From Chloroflexota bacterium (GTDB taxonomy: Bacteria; Chloroflexota; Dehalococcoidia; SHYB01): DNA of 39,776 nucleotides. The stretch spans positions 1 to 39,776 of the forward strand of contig JACZVV010000016.1 in the NCBI GenBank assembly GCA_022572465.1, given 5' to 3'. The position numbers and the translations under genes were made by a program. The notes beneath the pieces were generated by a model, which ran no database searches, was not told the DNA's origin, and worked only from the letters and a program-made list of their open reading frames with translations. This document shows, piece by piece, positions 1 to 8,988 of the stretch; position 1 is the first letter of the stretch, and each line of letters begins with the position of its first letter.

Positions 1-180
1 AGCCACATCGGCTTTCCCTCCGGTGGCTGAGGTGGCTGAGCCACATCGGCTTTCCCTCCGGTGGCTGAGGTGGCTGAGCCACATCGGCTTTCCCTCCGGT
101 GGCTGAGGCGGCTGAGCCACATCGGCTTTCCCTCCGGTGGCTGAGGCGGCTGAGCCACATCGGCTGTTCCTCGAATGGAG
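1..180. repeat. 38-bp tandem array (unit AGCCACATCGGCTTTCCCTCCGGTGGCTGAGGTGGCTG), four full units plus a diverged terminal unit; continues off the left edge
   Basis: Units begin at 1, 39, 77, 115 and 153 with a constant 38-bp period; each contains G[T/C]GGC-TGA-GCCAC. Confidence 0.95.
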
Positions 181-268
181 AGGGGATTTCGTGGCAGCTT
201 CTGGGAAGCACACGCAGGCATGTCCGGAAGCGCTCCGAGCGGGGGCAGGGCCGTGTCGTCGACGGAAA

Positions 269-302
269 GAAGCCCCGGTGGGTCGATGCCCACCGGGGCT
301 TC
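269..302. terminator. Strong hairpin (14-bp stem GAAGCCCCGGTGGG / CCCACCGGGGCTTC, 6-nt loop), possible terminator downstream of htrA
   Basis: Perfect inverted repeat read directly from the sequence; lies 3' of the minus-strand HtrA gene. Confidence 0.7.
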
Positions 303-411
303 CGTGGGTCCCTCAGCCGGAGGAGGCCGCTGAGGGCGGAGGGAGGGTATGTCCTCGTCGCGCGGTTCAAACGCGACGGCAGGTGTCAATCTTCAGGAAG
401 GACTGTGGGCT

Positions 412-1566
412 TCATGAGAGGCTGTCCGGCCATTCCGCCAGGGTTATCGTAATGTCGAGCTCCACGCCGTCACGCGTGATGGACAGCGTGATCTCGTCTC
501 CCGGCTGCTTGGAGTTGAACTCCACGATCAGGTCGTCCACGGTGGAGACGGCGACGCCGTCCACGGCCCGGATGACGTCGCCGCCAGGACCGGGCAAGCC
601 GCTACCGTCGCTGCCGGGCCGGAGGCCGGCCTGATCCGCGGGGCTGCCTTCGACGATGTCGATGATGTAGATGCCCCGATCGACGGTGAGCCCGGCGGCT
701 TCAGCTCGCTCGGAGTCCAGCTCGAGGAGGCTAACGCCCAGCCATGGGCGCTTGATCTGAAGTCCGGAGGCCAGCCGGCTGAGGATGTTCTTGGCGGTGT
801 TGCTCGGCACCGCGAAGCCCAGGCTCTCGTTCCCTCGGGAGGCGACGGCGGTGTTGATGCCGATGACCTCGCCCTTGGAGTTCAGCAGGGGGCCACCGGA
901 GTTGCCGGGGAAGATGGCGGCGTCGGTCTGGATCATACCGACGATGCGGCGCTGCGTGACCGAAGGCAGGCTGCGCCCCACGCCGCTGACGATGCCGACG
1001 GTCACCGACCCCTGCAGGCCGAAGGGGCTGCCCAGGGCGATGGCGAGCTGACCCGGCCTGACGGCCGACGAATCGGCCAGGGTCAACGGAGCGATTCCAT
1101 CGAGCTGGGACACGTCGACCCGAATGAGGGCCAGGTCGTTGGATGAATCGGAGCCGACAACCTCGGCCCGGAGCCGTTTGCTGTTCTGTAAGATTATCGT
1201 TATCCGCTCGGCGCCTTCGACGACATGGTAGTTGGTCAGGAACTCACCGTTGTCGCTGACCAGGAACCCTGAACCCTGGCCGCGCCCGCCGAACGTGAAC
1301 ACGTTGCTCGACGCCTCCGACGTTTCGATCTTGACGACGGCAGAGATGGTCGAGTCGTACAGATCCTGGACGAGATTCTCGTCGAATAGTTCGATCTTCG
1401 CTGATGCGGGGAGCGTCGTGAAGCCATTCCGTCCGTCGGGCAGGCTGTTGCCGATGACCAGGCCAAGAATCAACGCCGCGACGGCGACGATCACCGTCAT
1501 CATGATCCAGTTGCTGCGATTAGGCTGCTGCGTGGGGACGGGACTGTAGTATTCGAATCCTTCCAT
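412..1566 (-). CDS. S1C (HtrA/DegP-like) serine protease with N-terminal TM segment and C-terminal PDZ domain
   Basis: Catalytic motif GNSGGPLLNSKGEVIGINTA, His region TNYHVVEGA, PDZ-like C-terminus, N-terminal hydrophobic helix. Confidence 0.93.
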   Translation of the reverse strand: MEGFEYYSPVPTQQPNRSNWIMMTVIVAVAALILGLVIGNSLPDGRNGFTTLPASAKIELFDENLVQDLYDSTISAVVKIETSEASSNVFTFGGRGQGSGFLVSDNGEFLTNYHVVEGAERITIILQNSKRLRAEVVGSDSSNDLALIRVDVSQLDGIAPLTLADSSAVRPGQLAIALGSPFGLQGSVTVGIVSGVGRSLPSVTQRRIVGMIQTDAAIFPGNSGGPLLNSKGEVIGINTAVASRGNESLGFAVPSNTAKNILSRLASGLQIKRPWLGVSLLELDSERAEAAGLTVDRGIYIIDIVEGSPADQAGLRPGSDGSGLPGPGGDVIRAVDGVAVSTVDDLIVEFNSKQPGDEITLSITRDGVELDITITLAEWPDSLS

Positions 1567-1793
1567 GGTCCGCTGGGTCTCCTTCCCGCTGCTCCTCGTT
1601 CAACGCGGTCGCGCCGGCCGTCTCGTCCGCCAATTGAATCTAGCATAACCCCGAAAAATTAGAAGCGCATTAGAGCCGCCCGCCCGTCGTATACTACCTA
1701 GTAGGGGAGCACGCCAACCAGAGCTCGGGCAGCTCAATGGAGCGCTTCACATGATGACCGTGCGCCAACGGCGGGCCATCGAGCGAGAGAACG

Positions 1794-2465
1794 ATGCACA
1801 TCCTCGTGGTCGAAGATGAGCAACGCCTGGCAAAGGTCATCAAACAGGCGCTGGACGAGGAAGGCCACGTGACCGAGCTGGCCTTCGATGGTGAGGAGGG
1901 CTTCGACCTCGCCTGCTCGGGCTCCTACGACCTCGTCGTGCTGGACTGGATGCTGCCCAAGATGTCGGGACCCCAGGTAGCGCGGAGCCTGCGCCGCGAA
2001 AAGGTGCCGACGCCAATTTTGATGCTCACGGCTCGCGACACCGTCGCCGATCGTGTGGAGGGGCTGGACGCCGGCGCCGACGACTATCTGGTCAAACCCT
2101 TCGCGTTCGAGGAGCTCTTCGCCCGCGTACGGGCCCTCTCCCGGCGCAAGGTGGAGCCCGGCGAGGCGACCAGGCTCGTGGCTGGTAAGCTCGCTCTGGA
2201 CCTCGAGGCCCGGCAGGCGTATCTGGACGCCAAGACGATCGACCTGACGCCCAAGGAGTTCGCCCTGCTGGAGTACCTGATGCGAAACCAGGGCGCCGTT
2301 CGCACCAGAGACCAGATCGCCGACCACGTATGGGGGTTTCTCTCGGATGTCACCGCCAACGTGGTCGACCTTTATATTCATTACCTGCGCACGAAGCTCA
2401 ACCGTCACGGGGGAAAGGGAATGATCCGCACGGTGCGCGGCGTGGGCTACAGCTTGCGGGGTTAG
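1794..2465 (+). CDS. OmpR/PhoB-family response regulator
   Basis: MHILVVEDEQRLAKVI, phosphoacceptor region VVLDWMLP, LVKPFAFEEL, C-terminal winged helix. Confidence 0.95.
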   Translation: MHILVVEDEQRLAKVIKQALDEEGHVTELAFDGEEGFDLACSGSYDLVVLDWMLPKMSGPQVARSLRREKVPTPILMLTARDTVADRVEGLDAGADDYLVKPFAFEELFARVRALSRRKVEPGEATRLVAGKLALDLEARQAYLDAKTIDLTPKEFALLEYLMRNQGAVRTRDQIADHVWGFLSDVTANVVDLYIHYLRTKLNRHGGKGMIRTVRGVGYSLRG

Positions 2466-2467
2466 CG

Positions 2468-3757
2468 ATGTTCGGTGCGATTCGCCGGCGGCTGCTTGCA
2501 TGGAACACCGCGGTGCTCGCCGCGCTGCTGGTGGCCCTGGGCGTATCGATCTACTTCATCACCGCCAGCACCCTGTACGGCGGGGTGAACCGGACTCTCC
2601 GAGAGAACGCCCAGGAGACGTTGCAGCGGCTGTCAGCGACGCCGGGATTTCCCTTCGTGCTGCCGAGGACGGGGTACTCCGGCGATGTCTTCTACCTGGG
2701 CATCGACCTCACGGGCCGGTTGATGGAGAACCCCCAGGGCCTGTCGTTGACGGCGTCGCCCGATCCGGAAGGGGTCCGCAAGGCCCTGGCCGGCGGCGAA
2801 ACCTTCAGCACGATCTTGCTGAACGGCCAGCACGTACGGCTGCTTTCGGCGCCGATCTTCACCTCGCGGGGCGACCTGTTGGGAGCGCTGCAAGTCGGCC
2901 GGTCGATCGAGCCGGAGCGCTCGGCGCTATCGCGGTTGGCCTTGATCCTGGCGCTGTCGGAGGCGGCGGCGCTGGCCCTGGCCCTGGGCGGCGGCTGGTT
3001 CCTGGCCGAGAGGGCGCTGGTGCCGATCCGGAACGCTTTCGATCGCCAACGCCGGTTCGTCGCCGACGCCTCTCACGAGCTGAGGACGCCCCTCACCCTC
3101 ATCCGCAGCAGCAGCGAGCTGCTGGCGCGCCACGGTTCCCAGACGATCGACGAAAACCGGCACCTTGTGGAGAGCATCGTCAGCGAGACGGAGTATCTGA
3201 GCGGCATGATCGCCGGTCTCCTGACGCTGGCCCAATCCGACGCTGGGCGGCTGGCGCTGCGCCAGGAGTCCATGGCATTGGACGTCCTGGTACGGTCGGT
3301 GTGCGACGACGTGGGCCCGCTGGCGCGGTCCAACGGTCTGGACCTGGTGTGCACCACCGACGGCGGCAACGGGACCGTGAAGGGCGATCGCGAGCGGCTG
3401 CGGCAGCTCTTGTTGCTCTTGCTGGACAACGCATTCAAATACACGCCCAGGCAGGGGCGGGTCGAGGTCTCGCTGACGGCCAACGGCGGCTACGCCCGGC
3501 TGGCGATCACCGACACCGGCCAGGGCATTCGCCCGGAGCACCTGGAGCATATCTTCGATCGGTTCTATCGAGCCGATCTCACCCGGGGCCGCGAAGCCGG
3601 CGGGTCGGGGCTTGGCCTCGCCATCGCCAAGGTCCTGGTCGAGGCTCACGGCGGCGGCATCGACGTCGAAAGCGCGGTTGGCCAAGGGACGACGGTCCGC
3701 GTGAGCCTGCCGTTGGAGGAGGGTCGCCGGCCATCGTCCGATGGGGACGGCGTCTGA
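2468..3757 (+). CDS. Sensor histidine kinase
   Basis: H-box SHELRTPLTLI, N-box DNAFKYTP, G-boxes DTGQGI and GSGLGLAI; ATG 2 nt after the response-regulator stop. Confidence 0.94.
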   Translation: MFGAIRRRLLAWNTAVLAALLVALGVSIYFITASTLYGGVNRTLRENAQETLQRLSATPGFPFVLPRTGYSGDVFYLGIDLTGRLMENPQGLSLTASPDPEGVRKALAGGETFSTILLNGQHVRLLSAPIFTSRGDLLGALQVGRSIEPERSALSRLALILALSEAAALALALGGGWFLAERALVPIRNAFDRQRRFVADASHELRTPLTLIRSSSELLARHGSQTIDENRHLVESIVSETEYLSGMIAGLLTLAQSDAGRLALRQESMALDVLVRSVCDDVGPLARSNGLDLVCTTDGGNGTVKGDRERLRQLLLLLLDNAFKYTPRQGRVEVSLTANGGYARLAITDTGQGIRPEHLEHIFDRFYRADLTRGREAGGSGLGLAIAKVLVEAHGGGIDVESAVGQGTTVRVSLPLEEGRRPSSDGDGV

Positions 3758-3932
3758 GGCCGTCGTGCCGCTCTAGAGGGGTTTCCCGCATCCGCTGCCT
3801 TGCGCCGCACTCACTTGAGCGCTGGTAAAGGCGACCCCGCCACTTAGCCGCATGGGGTTATTGCAGAAGCTTCGACCAATTCTGGGTGTAGCGCAGTGTC
3901 AGCCTTCAGCGGGATGCAAGCTTTCGGTCACC

Positions 3933-5339
3933 TCAGTTGGGCTTACGGGCGCGGTAGTTGACGCCTTGCGTCCCAAAAGCAGCAGCATTGGTCTGTTGAG
4001 GGGCGCCACTGAAGACATCCTTTTTCCAGGTGATTTCAAACTCTTGAAAACCAGCTTGAGTCACGATGGCTTCCAGCTCTGCTTCCAGCAGAGCCCCCGC
4101 GATTCACCCACTCCATAATTCGATATCGCGTTTCGCCGCTTCAGGAACCGGTTTGTCAACAATGATATCTCCAATCTGGAGGCGGCCCCCTGGCTTGAGA
4201 ACACGGTAAATTTCTTGAAATACGGTCGGCTTGTGAGGGGAGAGATTGATGGCGCCGTTAGAGATAACGACATCTGCCCAGCCATCGGGAACAGGGAGAC
4301 ATTCCGCGTAACCCTCCCGAAATTCCATATGATTCAGTCCCATTTCTGCAGCCGAGCTCCTGGCTTTTCGTAACATATCTGGAGTCATGTCCACCCCAAT
4401 TACTTGGCCGCTTCCCCCCACGAAGTTAGCCACAATCAGGCTGTCCAACCCAGCGCCGCAGCCGATATCGACAACATGCTCGCCAGGCCCGATTTCCCCC
4501 AAGCTAAGTGGATTACCTGTACCTGCAAAAGACTCTATTGTACTCTCAGGAATGGTCTCCAACCAGGCCTCTGGATACTCTACAATCTCTGTCAGCGGAC
4601 GGCCTAAGTGGAAATGGAACCCTCTCTCGGGTTTGTTGGCAACCTCACAATACTCCTGCCGAATCTCATGGCGCAGGATCTCCACCGCGACACTGGATTG
4701 CGAAAACGGTTCGGAGGGATCAGGTGCGTAGTCCGAGGAGGTGGAGGGAAACCAAACGTGAGTCTTGAAAGTGCCTACGTCATATACCTCCTCACTCTCT
4801 GTCCTCTCAATGTCGTCTGGAACTGTCAAATCACGAGTGGCATCCTCTGTCATCAGCAGATACTGATCGGCATTTATTGAATTCTTCAGGAGACGATGGA
4901 CAGTGATCACGTCCACACCGGCAAGTTCATAGAAGGTCCCGATTTTGTGGAACAAGGCCTCCCCACTATGCACGATGACTTTTATTCTTAAGTGGTCGAT
5001 GTTGGCGCAAGCGTTGCACTTGCAAATACTATAAGACCGTAACTCTGCGACCTTGTTATTAAACTCCTCGAATACACGGAGCAACCACTCACTGATCCTG
5101 GGTCCGGTTGTCCCCCAGGATGTCCCGGTGTGTTCCTTGACCGCAAACATGAACACCGCGTCGCCCTCAAGTTTTGCTACCTCAAGGGAAGGTCCCACGC
5201 TTTCCACAATCGTATTGATGAGTTCGCTGACAACCATCTGACTGTGCACTAATGCTTTCTGATGAGAGAGCATAAACTGTGTATACCCGCTGATGTCCGC
5301 TATCAACAAGATGACCGGCTTTGGTTCTAAGTCCTGCAT
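3933..5339 (-). CDS. Class III cyclase-like (DUF2652-like) domain fused to an ArsM-like SAM-dependent methyltransferase; candidate selenoprotein with in-frame TGA at 4104-4106
   Basis: N-term VILLIADISGYTQFMLSHQ...LEGDAVFMF; C-term HVVDIGCGAGLDSLIVA...VISNGAINL...VLKPGGRLQIGD...RDIELWSG-[TGA]-IAGALLEAELEAIVTQAGFQEFEITWKKDVFSGAPQQTNAAAFGTQGVNYRARKPN*; same frame on both sides of the TGA. Confidence 0.82.
4076..4094 (-). promoter_or_regulatory. Candidate bacterial SECIS hairpin: GCTCTGC-TGGAA-GCAGAGC
   Basis: Perfect 7-bp stem with 5-nt loop; 16 nt between the TGA and the apical loop; G at loop position 2. Confidence 0.65.
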
Positions 5340-5571
5340 GGCATCTCCAAGCCTTCTACGACACTACTCTCGAGCAGCGAGGCAAGATCAACCGGCGAAT
5401 GAGACCGGGATTTTCATATCAAATTGTGGGCACCTTAATTGGTGGTGCATCGGAGGTGGGCTAAACATTAGCACCGTCTTCTGATGCAGTCAATATCCTT
5501 AAACTCCTCGAAATCCGCTCGTCACTCGGTCAAGAGGCCATCCGGAAAATTGGCTGCCCGATTTGGGATCA

Positions 5572-5625
5572 GCCTCACCCCCATCCCCCTCTCCACACCT
5601 GTGGAGAGGGGGATGGGGGTGAGGC
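5572..5625. terminator. Long perfect inverted repeat (25-bp arms, 4-nt spacer) immediately downstream of mtaB
   Basis: GCCTCACCCCCATCCCCCTCTCCAC-ACCT-GTGGAGAGGGGGATGGGGGTGAGGC. Confidence 0.85.
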
Positions 5626-5627
5626 CG

Positions 5628-6971
5628 TTAACATTCGACCCTTGAATTGTCAAAGCTATGTTGACAAAGCTCTGGTTGCTGCGGTCCGCGGCTGCGGCTC
5701 GCCACCGGCTCGCACCACATGCCGTCGGGGGCCAGCGCGGTGAGGGTCACGGGCTCGATGCGGTTGCCCAGGTCGCCGTCGGATCTGGTGTAGACGCGTA
5801 CGTAGTGCTCCGTCAGGCCCGACCACGCGGGTGCGCCATCCACGTCCTTCGCCGCCTCCCACAGCACCGTCGCTCGCCGGCCGACGAGGGCTTGCCGGCG
5901 TCGGCCGGCCGTTCGTCGCGCCAGGTCCAGCATTCGCCGCTCCCGGGCGCGTTTCGTCGGCGGGTCGATGTGACCTTCCAGAAAGGCGGCGGAGGTGCCC
6001 GGCCTGCGCGAGTAGGGGAAGACGTGCATGTCCGAGAACTCCATCGCCTCGATGAAGCGGAGCCCCTCCTCGTACTCCTCGCCGGTCTCGCCGGGGAAGC
6101 CCACGATGACGTCGGTGGTGATGCCCATGGCCGGCGCGGCCTCGCGCAGCCGGGCGACGGTGCGGGCGTACAGGCCGGTGTCGTACCGGCGACGCATGCG
6201 CTTCAGCACGGCGTCGCTGCCGCTTTGCAGGGGCATGTGGACGTGAGGACACAGCTGCCCGCTGGCGTAGAGCTCGACCATCCCGGGCGTGACCTCTTGG
6301 GGCTGAAGGGACGAGAAGCGCAGGCGTTGGACGCCGGTCTCGGCCAGGATGCGTCGCACCAGCTCCTCGTACCACGTCCGGCCTCGGGGCGCCGGGCCGA
6401 ACTCGTGGCCATAGGAGCCCAGCTGCGTGCCGGTGAGCACCACCTCTCGGTACCCCACCGCCACTCTTTGTGCCACGTCAGCCAACAATTCTTTGATTAA
6501 AAGACTGCGCTGGCGGCCGCGGGTCTTGGGGACGATGCAATAGGCGCAGACCTGGTCGCACCCTTCTTGAATCTTGATCATCGAGCGCGTACGACCCGCC
6601 GGTCTCGGGGCGTCGCCGGCGGAACCGTAGGAGTCGATGCCCAGGATTTGGGGCAGCCGCATTTTGTCGACGTTGTCCACCACCAGGCTGACCTCGGGCA
6701 TCTCCGCCAGCTCGATGGTGGCCCGGTGGGCGTAGCAGCCGGTCGCCACCACCAGGCCGTCGGGGTTGGCGCGACGAGCGCGGCGCAGCGCCTGCCTGGC
6801 TTTGCGGTCGGCGACGTGGGTCACCGTGCAGGTGTTGAGCACGTAGACGTCGGGCCCCGACTCCGGGGACGCCTCGGTGAAGCCGGCCTGCAAGAAACGC
6901 AGGGTCAGGGCCTCGGCCTCGGCCTGGTTCAGCTTGCAGCCGTGGGCTTGAATGGCGACGGTGGGGGACAT
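5628..6971 (-). CDS. mtaB: MtaB-type tRNA threonylcarbamoyladenosine methylthiotransferase (radical SAM)
   Basis: HGCKLNQAEAEAL, VLNTCTVTHVADRKARQALR, radical-SAM CDQVCAYCIVP; probable start at internal MSPTVAIQ. Confidence 0.9.
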   Translation of the reverse strand: MSPTVAIQAHGCKLNQAEAEALTLRFLQAGFTEASPESGPDVYVLNTCTVTHVADRKARQALRRARRANPDGLVVATGCYAHRATIELAEMPEVSLVVDNVDKMRLPQILGIDSYGSAGDAPRPAGRTRSMIKIQEGCDQVCAYCIVPKTRGRQRSLLIKELLADVAQRVAVGYREVVLTGTQLGSYGHEFGPAPRGRTWYEELVRRILAETGVQRLRFSSLQPQEVTPGMVELYASGQLCPHVHMPLQSGSDAVLKRMRRRYDTGLYARTVARLREAAPAMGITTDVIVGFPGETGEEYEEGLRFIEAMEFSDMHVFPYSRRPGTSAAFLEGHIDPPTKRARERRMLDLARRTAGRRRQALVGRRATVLWEAAKDVDGAPAWSGLTEHYVRVYTRSDGDLGNRIEPVTLTALAPDGMWCEPVASRSRGPQQPELCQHSFDNSRVEC

Positions 6972-7080
6972 GGCGAGCACCTTGGGAGCGACAGCGCGTT
7001 GATCAAGCCTACGGCATCGTACGAGACGGCGCAACGAATCGAGGGGCGTCGTTTCCTTGCTGGCCCGGCGGCGCGCTTGC

Positions 7081-7086
7081 TATACT
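7081..7086 (+). promoter_or_regulatory. Putative -10 box (TATACT) directly before the gatB start
   Basis: TATACT at 7081-7086, ATG at 7093. Confidence 0.5.
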
Positions 7087-7092
7087 AGTTCC

Positions 7093-8598
7093 ATGGTAGC
7101 GACCCATCAGGCGACCGAGTACGAGGCGGTCATCGGCCTCGAGGTCCACGCACAGCTCCTGACCCGCAGCAAGATGTTCTGCAACTGCGCCGCCGACTAT
7201 CAGGCGTCGCCGCCGAACACACGGGTCTGCCCGGTCTGCATGGGGATGCCCGGCGTGCTGCCGGTGATCAACAAGGCGGCTGTCGATGCCACGATCCTCA
7301 CCGGCCTGGCCCTGAATTGCTCCATCAACGAGCGCAACAAGTTCGATCGGAAGAACTACCCCTACCCCGACCTGGTCAAGGGCTATCAGATCTCTCAGTA
7401 CGACCTGCCGATCGCCAGCAACGGCTGGCTGGAGATCGACCTGGATGGCCGGCGAAAGCGGGCTGGAATCGTGCGGGTGCATCTCGAAGAGGATACGGCC
7501 AAGCTGCTGCATCGCAGCGACGACACGGGCGAGCACTACAGCCTGGTCGACCTGAACCGTTCGGGGACGCCGTTGATGGAGATCGTGGGCGAGCCGGACC
7601 TCCGGTCGCCCGAGGAGGCGCGTCTGTATCTGACGAAGATGCGGACGATCGTTCGGTACCTGGGCGTGAGCACCGGGAATATGGAGGAGGGCAGCTTTCG
7701 CTGCGACGCCAACATCAGCATTCGGCCCAGGGGCGAGACCGAGCTTCCGAAAGCCAAGGTCGAAGTGAAGAATATGAACAGCTTTCGGGCCGTGTTCCGG
7801 GCCCTGGAGTTCGAGTTCGAGCGGCAGCGGGAGGTGCTTGGCTCCGGCGGGCGGATCGAGCAAGAGACCAGGGGCTGGAACGAAGTCCGGGGCGTCACCG
7901 TGAGCCAGCGCAGCAAGGAGCATGCTCACGACTACCGCTACTTCCCCGAGCCGGACCTGCCGCCCATGGTCATCGACTCTGAGTGGGTCGAGGAGCTTCG
8001 CCGGCGGATTCCGGAGCTGCCCGATGCGCGCGAGGCCCGCTTCGAGGACCAGTACGGCCTGTCGGCCTACGACGCCCGCTTGCTCACCACCACTAAGGCC
8101 ATGGCCGAGTACTTCGAAGCGGTGGTGGGCATCTCCAAAGACGGCGGCGACCAGCGGGACCGGGCCAAACGCATCGCCAACTGGATGCTTGGCGAGCTGA
8201 GCCGGCTGCTGAACGCGGCGGGCATCGAGATCGACGATCCCAAGGTCAAGGTGCGCCCGGAGCACGTTGCCGAGATCGCGGAGCTGGTGGCGAGCAAGAC
8301 CGTCAACCAGACGGTGGCGAAAGAAGTCTTCGAAGAGACGTTCAAGAGCGGCGTCGCTCCCGGTCAGCTGGTCCAAGAGCAAGGGAAGACCCAGATCTCG
8401 GCGGCCGACGAGATGGCCCCGATCATCGAGGAGGTCATCGCCGGCAACGACAACGCGGTGCAAGACTACCTGGGCGGAAAAGAGACGGCCGTCAAGTTCC
8501 TGGTGGGCCAGGTGATGAAGGCGACCAAAGGCAGGGCGAACCCATCGGTGGTCCACGACATGCTTACGGAAAGGCTCTCCAGGGCTGGCGGCGGCTGA
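7093..8598 (+). CDS. gatB: Aspartyl/glutamyl-tRNA(Asn/Gln) amidotransferase subunit B
   Basis: [47 protein letters not shown]; full length with C-terminal YqeY-like tail. Confidence 0.97.
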   Translation: MVATHQATEYEAVIGLEVHAQLLTRSKMFCNCAADYQASPPNTRVCPVCMGMPGVLPVINKAAVDATILTGLALNCSINERNKFDRKNYPYPDLVKGYQISQYDLPIASNGWLEIDLDGRRKRAGIVRVHLEEDTAKLLHRSDDTGEHYSLVDLNRSGTPLMEIVGEPDLRSPEEARLYLTKMRTIVRYLGVSTGNMEEGSFRCDANISIRPRGETELPKAKVEVKNMNSFRAVFRALEFEFERQREVLGSGGRIEQETRGWNEVRGVTVSQRSKEHAHDYRYFPEPDLPPMVIDSEWVEELRRRIPELPDAREARFEDQYGLSAYDARLLTTTKAMAEYFEAVVGISKDGGDQRDRAKRIANWMLGELSRLLNAAGIEIDDPKVKVRPEHVAEIAELVASKTVNQTVAKEVFEETFKSGVAPGQLVQEQGKTQISAADEMAPIIEEVIAGNDNAVQDYLGGKETAVKFLVGQVMKATKGRANPSVVHDMLTERLSRAGGG

Positions 8599-8620
8599 CG
8601 CGCCGGCGGGACGACGTTCG

Positions 8621-8836
8621 ATGGACTCCATCTTCAACTACATCCAGATCTTCCTCTCGATCTCCCTGGTCACCCTGATCCTGTTGCAGGTCAAGGGCAT
8701 CGGCAGCGGTCTGTTCGGCCAGGCCTACTCCTCGTTCAGGACGCGGCGGGGGCTGGAACGGACCATGTTCAGAGGCACGATCCTGCTGTCGTTTGTCTTC
8801 ATCGTGGTCTCCCTCGTCAGCGCCCGGATCGGCTAG
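8621..8836 (+). CDS. secG: Preprotein translocase subunit SecG
   Basis: Small two-TM protein, LILLQVKGIGSGLFGQ. Confidence 0.85.
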   Translation: MDSIFNYIQIFLSISLVTLILLQVKGIGSGLFGQAYSSFRTRRGLERTMFRGTILLSFVFIVVSLVSARIG

Positions 8837-8988
8837 CCCCGGTGGCTGAGCCACGTCAACTTTTCGTCTGTCGTATAGCGATCGATACCGTCAAGCCATG
8901 CCGAACATGGGGCCGCCAGATTGGTGGCTGAGGCAGCTGAGGCGGCTGAGCCACATCGACTTTCCCTCGAACGGAGAGGGGAGGCGAC
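8836..8988. repeat. Copies of the dispersed palindromic repeat between secG and the SAM hydrolase gene
   Basis: GTGGCTGAGCCAC at 8842-8854 and GCGGCTGAGCCAC at 8942-8954, plus TTTCCCTCGAACGGAGAGGGGAG as in the 1-180 array flank. Confidence 0.85.

Noticed and set aside
1-180. Tandem array as a CRISPR
   Set aside because: Units are contiguous with no unique spacers, and no cas genes are present.
350-385. tRNA-like CGTCGCG-CGGTTCAAA-CGCGACG hairpin
   Set aside because: Resembles a T-arm but no acceptor, D or anticodon arms could be found around it.
4061-4285. 74-aa minus ORF (MAGQMSLSL...)
   Set aside because: Alternative frame of the methyltransferase; the true continuation is in frame with the TGA.
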